Source: Bacillota bacterium (GTDB lineage: Bacteria > Bacillota > UBA4882 > UBA8346). From it: a stretch of 64,000 nt of DNA. The position numbers were made by a program, and so were the translations under genes. A model generated the notes under the pieces. That model saw only the letters and a program-made list of their open reading frames with translations. It was not told where the DNA came from and did not search any database. Positions 52,023-59,678 of the stretch are shown here, piece by piece. The stretch's first letter is position 1, and each line of letters opens with the position of its first letter. Location of the stretch: the NCBI GenBank assembly GCA_023435225.1, contig JAEYRX010000002.1, positions 1 through 64,000 of the forward strand, given 5' to 3'.

Positions 52023-52823
52023 ATGCGAAAGTTAGTTATTACACTTTATTTGATAAATCTTTTTATAATCGGTTCAATCATCGGTGTGGCTTTTGCCAAA
52101 GAAAACCCGAAGTCGTTTAGGGGATTTTTCTTAACCGGATCAACTATAAGATATCCAAAGGCAACTCTTGATAATCAAAATAGAAACATTTCTGTTGGAT
52201 TGAAAGAGGCCGTTAACCAGACAATTAGCATGGTATCTCGTAGATGGATGGATTTATTGGAATATGCCAGGGATTTTAATTTTTCAAATATCGGGAGGTT
52301 TTTTGAGAATAAACGCAAGTTTATTTCCATGGAAGATTTAAAAGAAACTAATTTACCAGTTAAAACTATAAATAATAAACTTACTGTTTCAGTAAAGAAA
52401 ATTACTCCGGAACACTATGTACAAGATAAGCAAAGTAAAACAAAAAATAAATTGGTACCTAAACTAGTTACCGGACGTCTTGATCCTTTCTTACCATTGA
52501 GAATAAAAAAAACAGATACTATAAAACCGAATACTGAAAAAAAACCAATAAGTGAGAAAAAGCCGATAATAAAAGAGTCAATCCAAATTGAAGAAAAACC
52601 AAAAACTGAAAAGATTGACCTCAAGGCAAAAATATTAAAAAATTTCCATTTGCGGGGAGTAGTTATTGGAAAATTACCGACAGCTTATATTGAAGATCAA
52701 ACCGGATATCGAAAGGTTACTATCGGTGAATATTTAGCTGAAGGCCGGATTATAAATATTACCGGGACCGGACTAATTATCCAAGTTGAAGGAGAGCAGT
52801 TTTTCTTGGGTTTGGAGGAATAG
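52023..52823 (+). CDS. PilP/GspC-like pilus protein
   Basis: The protein has 266 residues. An N-terminal hydrophobic helix or signal (about 5-24, LVITLYLINLFIIGSIIGVAFA) is followed by a long Lys/Pro-rich linker (VTGRLDPFLPLRIKK..., EKKPISEKKPIIKES). A C-terminal HR-type domain covers about 200-266 (LHLRGVVIGKLPTAYIEDQTGYRKVTIGEYLAEGRIINITGTGLIIQVEGEQFFL). The C-terminal fold matches PilP/GspC HR domains, which bind the N0 domain of the secretin encoded next. No lipobox is seen, unlike classical PilP, so it is closer to GspC in topology. Confidence 0.82.
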   Translation: MRKLVITLYLINLFIIGSIIGVAFAKENPKSFRGFFLTGSTIRYPKATLDNQNRNISVGLKEAVNQTISMVSRRWMDLLEYARDFNFSNIGRFFENKRKFISMEDLKETNLPVKTINNKLTVSVKKITPEHYVQDKQSKTKNKLVPKLVTGRLDPFLPLRIKKTDTIKPNTEKKPISEKKPIIKESIQIEEKPKTEKIDLKAKILKNFHLRGVVIGKLPTAYIEDQTGYRKVTIGEYLAEGRIINITGTGLIIQVEGEQFFLGLEE

Positions 52824-52826
52824 ATA

Positions 52827-54065
52827 ATGTCAAAAAAGTTTATTTTTAGCATGTTTTTGATATTTTTCATGGTGTTAATGAGTAATTGCATAGGTACATT
52901 TGCTGAAGATACTTCAGAACATTTAAATGAGCCTATTTTAGAAAAGGTTAATTTTATTAAGGCCGATTTAGTGACAATTTTACAACAATTAGCGACCGAA
53001 TCCGGCTATAATCTGGTCACCACACCGGAAGTAAAAGGGACAATCTCTATTAAATTGACCAAAGTAAGTTTTGAAGAAATATTGAAACTTATTTGCCGTT
53101 CCAGAGGATTGATTTATCAAAAGGAAGGCCGTAATTATTATGTTGGAACCCGCGGACAATCGTTTGATGACCGGCAGATAATTGGATATTTTCATATTTT
53201 CTATGCTGATCCCAATCAATTGGTGGCTTTATTAAAAAAAGTAATTGAAAATGAGGATATATATTTCGACGAGAGAACAAGAACGGTAGTTATCAACAGT
53301 AATAAAGATATAATTGGTCAAGCAAGCAATATTATTGAATCACTTGATAAAAAAATGCCGCAAATTACTATTGAGATTAAAGTCGTAGAGATCTCAACCA
53401 CGGCTCTGCGCCAATTGGCTACCGAATGGAAGATTGATGATTCAAGTTCAAGTTGGGGACCCACTTCTTCCGGTGCGGAATTAATCCTTAAAATGATTGG
53501 TTCCGGTCATAGCTGGAGCTTAATCTTTAAAAATTTGGTTCAAAACGGAAATGCCCATTTAGTAACCTCACCTTCCGTATCTACTGTCGATGGTAAAGAA
53601 GCTTCAATTTTGATTGGTGATAAAATTCCGATTGAAACCACAACCAAAAATAATGACGGCACAGAGACCGTAACAAATGTAAGTTATGTTGATGTAGGTG
53701 TTAAGCTTAATTTTACCCCCAAAGTGCAGAAAGAGGATGAATTAATTATCGACTTAAAAACCCAAATTAATTCAATCGGTGAAAAGAATATCAAATATTA
53801 TAATATTACCGCCCGTGAGGTTAATTCCTCCATCCAGGCCAGGATTGGCCAAACAGTTTTTCTTGGTGGATTAATCACCAGAAAGGAACGTGAAAGCTTA
53901 GCGAAGATCCCTGGTTTTGGTGATATTCCTTTGTTAGGCGGGCTTTTCAAAAGAACTGAAAAGTCTATTGATGAAACCGAAGTAATTTTAACTATTACTC
54001 CTCGTTGGAACGACTCGATCAGCATATTGAGCCCGGACGATTCTTTATTACAAAATAAAAATTAG
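52827..54065 (+). CDS. Secretin (PilQ/GspD family)
   Basis: The protein has 412 residues. A signal peptide (about 1-27) precedes an N0/STN-like domain (about 38-107, VNFIKADLVTILQQLATESGYNLVTTPEVKG). One N1 domain follows (about 112-180, YFHIFYADPNQLVALLKKVI...IIESLDKKMPQI), then the secretin barrel domain (about 185-395). The barrel carries the diagnostic GDIPLLGGLFKR motif and VTSPSVSTVDGKEASILIGDKIP. Secretins form the outer-membrane channel for pili or type II secretion, so the cell probably has an outer membrane. It is short compared with GspD (about 650 residues) because it has only one N domain after N0. Confidence 0.94.
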   Translation: MSKKFIFSMFLIFFMVLMSNCIGTFAEDTSEHLNEPILEKVNFIKADLVTILQQLATESGYNLVTTPEVKGTISIKLTKVSFEEILKLICRSRGLIYQKEGRNYYVGTRGQSFDDRQIIGYFHIFYADPNQLVALLKKVIENEDIYFDERTRTVVINSNKDIIGQASNIIESLDKKMPQITIEIKVVEISTTALRQLATEWKIDDSSSSWGPTSSGAELILKMIGSGHSWSLIFKNLVQNGNAHLVTSPSVSTVDGKEASILIGDKIPIETTTKNNDGTETVTNVSYVDVGVKLNFTPKVQKEDELIIDLKTQINSIGEKNIKYYNITAREVNSSIQARIGQTVFLGGLITRKERESLAKIPGFGDIPLLGGLFKRTEKSIDETEVILTITPRWNDSISILSPDDSLLQNKN

Positions 54066-54076
54066 GATTGAGGAAT

Positions 54077-55747
54077 ATGGCGAAGAAACTTGGTGAAATA
54101 TTAGTCGATAATGGAATAATTTCCGAAGCACAACTTCGGGAAGCTTTAGTGTTGCAAAAAAATTATAATGTCCCTTTGGGACAAGCTTTGATAAAAATGA
54201 AACTGGCATCCAAACAACAAATTGTCGAGTCTTTGAGTCAACAACATGGAGTTCCTTATGTCAATCTTATTGATTACCGGTTGGAGGCAAAAAATATCAC
54301 TATTGTTCCGGGAGAATTAGTCCGGCGCTATAACATGATTCCGTTTGACTTTCAAGATGGCAGACTTTGTATTGCAGCTTCCGATCCTTCGGATATTAAA
54401 GGACTGGATGCTGTTAGACAACTAACAAAACGGGAGTTAAAAGTATATTTTGCCTATGAAGAAGATATCCAATTTGTTTATAACCGTTTCTTCGGTGAAA
54501 AAAGTTTAACTGAAGATCTTCGGAAGTTGGGGCCGGGGGTTGAGTCTGAAGAGAAAGAACTTAAAATAACAGTTGATGAGTCACTTATTGATGAGGCGCC
54601 GGTTGTAAAATTAATCAATACTCTTTTTAGCAATGCTTTTCGTAGCCGGGCCAGTGATATTCATATTGAGCCGGGTGATGATAAGTTGCGGGTTCGCTTC
54701 CGGATAGACGGTTCATTATATGAAGTTATGAAAGATGTTTCATTATCTTATCATGCGCCAATCGTCTCACGGGTTAAAGTATTGGCAAATCTGGACATTG
54801 CAGAAAAGCGCATACCACAAGACGGCCGGGTTCCTATAGAAGTGGACAACCAAAAGGCCGATTTACGTGTTTCAATTATTCCTTCCAATTTTGGTGAAAA
54901 AGTAGTATTGCGAATTCTTTATAAACAGAATCAGTTGATGAGCTTGGATGGACTAGGACTAATCGAACAGGACTTACGTGATATTGAAGATATACTTTCG
55001 TTTCCCAATGGATTGGTCTATGTTTCCGGGCCGACCGGTAGCGGAAAAACTACTACTTTATATGCTTTTCTGAATAAATTGAACTCGGTTAATAAAAACT
55101 TAATGACCTTGGAAGATCCAATCGAGTATATTTTTCCCGGAGTAACACAAGTAAATGTTCATCCCAATGTGGGCTTGACTTTTGCTAGTGGATTACGGTC
55201 TTTCTTGCGGCAAGACCCGGATATAATCATGGTCGGTGAGACCAGAGACCAGGAAACCGCTCAAATTACAGTTCAAGCCGCTTTGACCGGCCATTTGGTG
55301 CTAAGTTCCATTCATACCAATGATGCGGTTAATGTAATTATTAGATTAATGAATATGAATATCGAATCTTATTTGATCTCTTCAGCACTGGTCGGGGTTA
55401 TCGCCCAACGGCTGGTACGGAAAATTTGCAGTAAATGTATCGAACCGATGGAGATAGATGATAAATACCGCCAATTGTATTCATTAGGTAAAGATATTGA
55501 TCTCTTTCATGGTAAGGGTTGTGAATTTTGTCACGGTACCGGATATTCAGGCCGGATTGGTATTTTTGAGATCTTAAAGATTGACGACGAAATCCGGGAG
55601 GCTATTATTGCCGGCGCATCGTTATCTACTCTCCGGGCAATGGCGGTTAAAAACGGGATGCGACGTTTATTCGACAGTGGATTGAATTTGGTGAGAAATG
55701 GAATAACCACTATGAATGAATTACTTACTGTAACCGCGTTTAAATAA
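54077..55747 (+). CDS. pilB: PilB/GspE assembly ATPase
   Basis: The protein has 556 residues from ATG 54077. The N-terminal MshEN/GspE_N domain covers about 1-140 (KLGEILVDNGIISEAQLREALVLQK). The ATPase part has Walker A GPTGSGKTTTLY near residue 318, an Asp box (MTLEDPIEY), Walker B LRQDPDIIMVGETRDQET near 374, and a His box (SSIHTNDAVN). The zinc tetracysteine motif CSKC...CEFCHG typical of assembly ATPases is present near 453-487. It powers fibre extension. MshEN domains can bind c-di-GMP, which may matter given the riboswitch downstream. No PilT retraction ATPase is in the window. Confidence 0.95.
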   Translation: MAKKLGEILVDNGIISEAQLREALVLQKNYNVPLGQALIKMKLASKQQIVESLSQQHGVPYVNLIDYRLEAKNITIVPGELVRRYNMIPFDFQDGRLCIAASDPSDIKGLDAVRQLTKRELKVYFAYEEDIQFVYNRFFGEKSLTEDLRKLGPGVESEEKELKITVDESLIDEAPVVKLINTLFSNAFRSRASDIHIEPGDDKLRVRFRIDGSLYEVMKDVSLSYHAPIVSRVKVLANLDIAEKRIPQDGRVPIEVDNQKADLRVSIIPSNFGEKVVLRILYKQNQLMSLDGLGLIEQDLRDIEDILSFPNGLVYVSGPTGSGKTTTLYAFLNKLNSVNKNLMTLEDPIEYIFPGVTQVNVHPNVGLTFASGLRSFLRQDPDIIMVGETRDQETAQITVQAALTGHLVLSSIHTNDAVNVIIRLMNMNIESYLISSALVGVIAQRLVRKICSKCIEPMEIDDKYRQLYSLGKDIDLFHGKGCEFCHGTGYSGRIGIFEILKIDDEIREAIIAGASLSTLRAMAVKNGMRRLFDSGLNLVRNGITTMNELLTVTAFK

Positions 55748-55790
55748 CGATAAAGTCCAAAATCTAAAGTCCTAAGTGGGAGGCTTGAGA

Positions 55791-57002
55791 GTGCCCCAAT
55801 ACCAATATAAAGGTCGCAATCAGCGAGGTGATGTTGTCAAAGGTTATACCGAAGCTGATAATGTTGAACAACTTAAAGTCAATTTGCGTAAAAACGGCAT
55901 TTGGGTTACTCAAGCGAAAATTAAGATAAAAAGCTTGGGAGAATCATCTTTGTTTCAACGGGAAACTATTACCAATGCTGAATTGATCTTGTTCACCAAA
56001 CAAATGGGAGTAATGCTTAGCAGTAAAATTCCATTACTACGAGCTTTAGAAACTTATCTCGATAACGCCTCAAGCCGGTTTAAAACGATTTTAGCAAAGA
56101 TGATCGACGAAGTTAAATCAGGAAAAGCTTATGCTCAGGTTTTAAATTCCTATCCCGGAATTTTTACTCCCTTCTATACCGGGATGATTGAAATTGGAGA
56201 AACCGGCGGTGCTCTTGGTGAAATGCATCACAAGATTGCGGCTTACCTTGAGCAAGGGTCGGGATTAAGGGGTAAGATTCTGTTTGCTTCAATTTACCCT
56301 TGTCTTGTTTTAGGAATGACTGTAATCGGTGTAGCTATCATTTTAATATTTGCTTTTCCTAGAATTGCTGATGTATACATGAAAAGTAATGTCCCTTTAC
56401 CATTAATAACACAGCTTTTATTAAAAATATCGGATTTTATGATACATTGGTGGTTCTTTTTATTAATGTTGATTATAAGTTTAGTAATATTGGTCTTAGT
56501 TTTTAGAATCAACCAAAAGCCTTTTATGAAAAGTTGGCTGGATAAAATATCACTTAAAATTCCTCTGTATGGAAAATTATTTCAGCATGTAATATTATTT
56601 CGTTTTACTTATAATATGGCGTTGCTTGTTAATAGCGGGATCTCCTTGGTTAAATCTTTAGAAACCGTTTTATCAACTATTAACAATCAGGTAGTGGAAG
56701 GTTATTTGGAAGAGCTTTCACAATCAATAAAGAAAGGGGCTGGAATGGCCAACTACTTGCAGCAAAACAAATTTTTCCCGCCACTGTTGGTAGCGATGGT
56801 CAGGACTGGTGAAGAATCCGGTGAACTGGTTAAAATGATAAATGATGCTGCAAAGTTTTATGAGATTGATATCGAAAAAAGAATTGCGAGCTTTATAGCT
56901 GTGATAGAACCGGTTCTAATTATCTGCGCTGCTATAGTTGTAATAATTGTATTATTGGCTTTTTACTTACCAATGTTTAAAATGTTTCAAACATTACATT
57001 GA
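55791..57002 (+). CDS. pilC: PilC/GspF inner-membrane platform protein
   Basis: The protein has 403 residues from GTG 55791, 8 bases after GGAGG. Two T2SSF domains are separated and followed by membrane helices: the first domain at about 65-190 (LILFTKQMGVMLSSKIPLLRALETYL...YTGMIEIGETGGALGEMHHKIAAYLEQ), helices near 170-190 and 215-240, the second domain at about 270-390 (FRFTYNMALLVNSGISLVKSLE...FPPLLVAMVRTGEESGELVKMINDAA) and a final helix. It is the membrane hub on which PilB acts. Confidence 0.94.
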   Translation: MPQYQYKGRNQRGDVVKGYTEADNVEQLKVNLRKNGIWVTQAKIKIKSLGESSLFQRETITNAELILFTKQMGVMLSSKIPLLRALETYLDNASSRFKTILAKMIDEVKSGKAYAQVLNSYPGIFTPFYTGMIEIGETGGALGEMHHKIAAYLEQGSGLRGKILFASIYPCLVLGMTVIGVAIILIFAFPRIADVYMKSNVPLPLITQLLLKISDFMIHWWFFLLMLIISLVILVLVFRINQKPFMKSWLDKISLKIPLYGKLFQHVILFRFTYNMALLVNSGISLVKSLETVLSTINNQVVEGYLEELSQSIKKGAGMANYLQQNKFFPPLLVAMVRTGEESGELVKMINDAAKFYEIDIEKRIASFIAVIEPVLIICAAIVVIIVLLAFYLPMFKMFQTLH

Positions 57003-57019
57003 TAGTGATAATTTATATT

Positions 57020-57073
57020 TTGACAAGCTATGTGGGCATTTCTATTGTCGAATAGTTATTATTATGCTATACT
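57020..57073 (+). promoter_or_regulatory. Probable promoter(s) of the riboswitch-controlled pilin module
   Basis: Two candidates exist: TTGACA (57020-57025) with TATTGT (57043-57048) at 17 bases, and TTGTCG (57046-57051) with TATACT (57068-57073) at 16 bases. The second would start RNA near 57080, just before the aptamer. This suggests the pilin genes can be transcribed separately from the assembly genes. Confidence 0.55.
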
Positions 57074-57095
57074 TAAAGTAATAGAATAATAATTG

Positions 57096-57194
57096 TTCGA
57101 TAATAGCAAATCCGGCGAAAGCCGGAGACGCAAAGCTACGGGTCTACGGCGCGGTTAACAACCTTAAGCGCTATGATCGCCGGGTTGCCGAAGA
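57096..57194 (+). promoter_or_regulatory. GEMM-I riboswitch (cyclic dinucleotide sensor), A20 variant
   Basis: The aptamer has P2 TCCGGC-GAAA-GCCGGA with its GNRA tetraloop, then GACGCAAAGCTACGGGTCT, a P3 arm, and GCCGGGTTGCCGA at the 3' side. These are the GEMM-I hallmarks in order and spacing. Aligned on the 6-bp P2 and the GACGCAAAGC block, the segment before CAAA reads AG rather than the c-di-GMP-typical GG. The base equivalent to Vc2 G20 is therefore A. A20 occurs in GEMM-Ib RNAs that sense 3',3'-cGAMP and in some c-di-GMP binders. It precedes prepilin genes. Confidence 0.9.
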
Positions 57195-57219
57195 TAAAAA
57201 GTGTATTTTTGCTTTTATT

Positions 57220-57252
57220 AAGCAACTCTGCGTAAAATTAGAGTTGCTTTTT
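57220..57252 (+). terminator. Riboswitch terminator before the pilin genes
   Basis: AGCAACTCT and AGAGTTGCT pair across about 12 bases and are followed by TTTTTTC, 18 bases before the next start codon. It forms the expression platform of the GEMM-I element. Confidence 0.85.
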
Positions 57253-57269
57253 TCATTGGGGGAATTGTT

Positions 57270-57647
57270 ATGAACTCCGAAAAAGGAATGACCCTGATAG
57301 AAGTATTAATAACAGTATTGATATTGACAATGCTTACTTCCATTGCCGTATTGTCGGTAGGGTTTTATATAAATGAGGGAAAAACCAGAATCGCTGAAGG
57401 CGACCTGGCAACCTTAAAAGCAGCTTCCAGAATATACATCTTGGATAAAGAAACTACTCCGCCTAGTTTAGTGAATTTAGTCAACACATATATTCCGGAA
57501 TTACCAAAAGATCCTTTTGCCGCAGGCACGGCTGACTACCTCTTGGCTTCGGATGCCGGTATGCTTTATATATACAGTGTCGGTCCAAATCGCGTCGATG
57601 ATAGCCATGCTGGGGACGATATTGTTGTTACAATCGCTATTCTCTAA
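57270..57647 (+). CDS. Prepilin, GspG-like
   Basis: The protein has 125 residues with ATG after GGGGGAA. The class III leader is very short (MNSEKG), then MTLIEVLITVLILTMLTSIAVLSVG with Glu at +5. The mature domain contains IPELPKDPFAAGTADYLL, like the calcium-binding DPF/DPW loop of GspG major pseudopilins, and ends YSVGPNRVDDSHAGDDIVV. It is the first gene after the riboswitch. It is probably a pilin or pseudopilin subunit. Confidence 0.88.
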   Translation: MNSEKGMTLIEVLITVLILTMLTSIAVLSVGFYINEGKTRIAEGDLATLKAASRIYILDKETTPPSLVNLVNTYIPELPKDPFAAGTADYLLASDAGMLYIYSVGPNRVDDSHAGDDIVVTIAIL

Positions 57648-57672
57648 AGTCAGGTATCCGGGAGCGATTAAT

Positions 57673-58062
57673 ATGAAATTAAAACACAATTTAAACGAAG
57701 CCGGGTTTTCCTTAATTGAGTCAATTTTTATTATTGTAATTTTATCCGTTTTGGTATCAATATCAGTATTGGTATATTCGGGGCTGCAATCCAAGTTAAC
57801 CGCCGATTTGGTATCGGTAGATCTAAAAACAATCAGAGCGACGGCCAGGACTTATTATATGAAAAATCTAACCTTTCCAGCCGCCCTTAATACTTTGGTC
57901 GTTGATGGTTATTTAGATGAATCGCCTCATGACAAGTTTGCGCCAAGTCTTGATTATTGTTTTACATCCGCACCGAATCTTTTTCAAATATGGAGTAGAG
58001 GTCCAAATGGTATAGATGATGGAGGTGGCGCCGATGATATACTTTTGACCTTCGGTCCATAG
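57673..58062 (+). CDS. Prepilin, GspG-like, paralogue of the preceding gene
   Basis: The protein has 129 residues from ATG 57673 after GGGAGCG; a longer upstream frame overlaps the preceding gene and is not used. The leader ends NEAG and the mature part begins FSLIESIFIIVILSVLVSISVLV. The C-terminal part (ESPHDKFAPSLDYCF...IWSRGPNGIDDGGGADDILL) aligns with that of 57270-57647. The two probably arose by tandem duplication. Confidence 0.86.
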   Translation: MKLKHNLNEAGFSLIESIFIIVILSVLVSISVLVYSGLQSKLTADLVSVDLKTIRATARTYYMKNLTFPAALNTLVVDGYLDESPHDKFAPSLDYCFTSAPNLFQIWSRGPNGIDDGGGADDILLTFGP

Positions 58063-58192
58063 GAAGAAAATAAGTATCCGGTAAAAGGGAACAAGCAACA
58101 GTATTAAGGTAATTGCAAAAAAACTTCCTGTTCACCGTACTTGGTCTAAAAGTTTAGGAACTAATAAAACAGTAAGAAAGGTGGTAAGGAGT

Positions 58193-58585
58193 ATGTCTAA
58201 ATTACGGAGAATGCTTTTTAATGAAGATGGTTTTACCTTGATTGAAGTTATTATTGTTGTAATTATTTTAGCAGTATTATCCGGAGTTGCCTTAATCAGT
58301 TTCGGCGGTTTGGATACACAGGCTAAAGATGCCAGAGTCCAGGCTGATTTTCGGACAATAGCAACTGCTTTAAAGGCTTTTAATGCACTAACAGGTGCAT
58401 TTCCAACTACGGCTCAAGGATTGACTATTTTAACGACTAATTCGGGGTCCTATACTGCATTATTGGATGTTGTACCAATAGATCCGTATACAAATGCCGC
58501 TTATACATACGATGGAGATACTGATCCTGCTGCAGTTGTAGTTTCAAGTGGAAGTGCGACTTATGCCAGTATAACAGTAAAATAA
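58193..58585 (+). CDS. Major prepilin/pseudopilin GspG-like
   Basis: The protein has 130 residues from ATG 58193, 8 bases after AAAGGTGG. The leader MSKLRRMLFNEDG is followed by FTLIEVIIVVIILAVLSGVALISFGGL. The mature domain reads ARVQADFRTIATALKAFNALTGAFPTTAQGLTIL, which matches the GspG TT.QGL segment, and has a Thr/Ser-rich C-terminal half (DPAAVVVSSGSATYASITVK). It is the best candidate for the main fibre subunit. A terminator follows directly, as is usual for an abundant pilin. Confidence 0.88.
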   Translation: MSKLRRMLFNEDGFTLIEVIIVVIILAVLSGVALISFGGLDTQAKDARVQADFRTIATALKAFNALTGAFPTTAQGLTILTTNSGSYTALLDVVPIDPYTNAAYTYDGDTDPAAVVVSSGSATYASITVK

Positions 58586-58597
58586 ACATTAGTATTG

Positions 58598-58639
58598 AAG
58601 AGGCTGAAGACATTAATATCGTAATGTCTCCAGCCTCTT
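58598..58639 (+). terminator. Terminator after the major prepilin
   Basis: AGAGGCTG...AGACATT and AATGTCT...CAGCCTCT pair over about 16 positions, then TATTTATTTT follows. It separates the major prepilin from the PA14-bearing prepilin. Confidence 0.8.
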
Positions 58640-58680
58640 ATTTATTTTAACTCTCAAGCTATTGATATTAGGGGTTTTTA

Positions 58681-59499
58681 ATGAAAATGAAAAAAATCCA
58701 TGACCAGGGCAGTAGTCTAATCGAAGTCATCGCCGCATTAATACTTTTTTCGATGGTAGCGGCCGGTATAGCTATTGCCATTCCAATGGCTTATAGTCGG
58801 GTTAAAACCTGGCAGCAGCAGTTCAATTTGGGCTGTTATTTGGAGACACAGCTGGAAGATGTTAGAAGTAATTCTTTTACGGCTTTACCGGTTACGGATA
58901 CCGGATTTGTCGTTGACGGTGATTATCAGTACCGTTGGGTGACCAATTATGTTAGTGACGATCAGGCAAATCATATCTGGGACGTATCAGCCGCCGCTAC
59001 CGGCGATGGTTTGGCGGCTACTTATTGCGATAATGCCGATCTCACGGGTGCTTTTATAAAAAGGCTGGATTCCACAATTAATTTTAACTGGGGGTTAGGA
59101 TCGCCCGATCCCGGCATAGCATCGGATACCTTTAGCGCTAGGTGGGTTGGTTATTTGGAACCCCAATTTACTGAAAACTATACATTCTATGCGAATACCG
59201 ACGATGGGGTCAGATTGTGGGTAAATAACCAATTACTAATTGATCAATGGGTTACCGGATCGGGAGAATGGACCGGGAGTATTGATTTGGTTGCAAATGT
59301 CAGATACCGGATTAGGATGGAATACTTTGAGGATACTGATACCGCTTTAGCTGAATTGAGTTGGTCTAGTCCCTCGGTTTTAAGGACTATAATTTCCCAA
59401 AGTCTCCTTTATACTTCTACGGCAAAGATGACTGTAGTCACAGTCAAGAATTCTTCCGGCGTTACTATGAGCGGACGGGTGATGACGTTTGATTTGTAA
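58681..59499 (+). CDS. Prepilin with inserted PA14 domain
   Basis: The protein has 272 residues. The N-terminus is a class III signal: DQG then SSLIEVIAALILFSMVAAGIAIAIPMAYS, a pilin helix with Glu at +5. Residues about 40-105 form a pilin-like strand region. Residues about 107-230 are a PA14 domain: GLAATYCDNADLTG, INFNWGLGSPDPGIASDTFSARWVGYLEP, NYTFYANTDDGVRLWVNNQLLIDQWV, and YRIRMEYFEDTDTALAELSW. The last 40 residues return to a short pilin-like end. PA14 domains bind carbohydrate in yeast adhesins and in bacterial glycosidases. This is probably a tip adhesin subunit. ATG 58681 follows AGGGG. Confidence 0.88.
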   Translation: MKMKKIHDQGSSLIEVIAALILFSMVAAGIAIAIPMAYSRVKTWQQQFNLGCYLETQLEDVRSNSFTALPVTDTGFVVDGDYQYRWVTNYVSDDQANHIWDVSAAATGDGLAATYCDNADLTGAFIKRLDSTINFNWGLGSPDPGIASDTFSARWVGYLEPQFTENYTFYANTDDGVRLWVNNQLLIDQWVTGSGEWTGSIDLVANVRYRIRMEYFEDTDTALAELSWSSPSVLRTIISQSLLYTSTAKMTVVTVKNSSGVTMSGRVMTFDL

Positions 59500-59678
59500 G
59501 AAGAGCAGGATTTTATATATATATGTCGAACAATAAGACAATAAAACGGTAGCATGGTAGGAAATCAAATTAACATTCAGTAGAATGGCAGCTTGGAATA
59601 GATTATCCGATAGATTCGGGGTACTCTATATTTGTTTTCTTTACCTGCGCCTGCCGGTAATTTAGGAGGTTGGTGTAG
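59500..59678 (+). other. Leader of the first binding-protein gene
   Basis: This 179-base gap contains TCAGTAGAATGGCAGC near 59577, which resembles TCAGTAGGATGGTAGC near 60941 before the second binding-protein gene. No terminator is seen here. A strong ribosome site (TAGGAGG) precedes the start. Confidence 0.4.
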
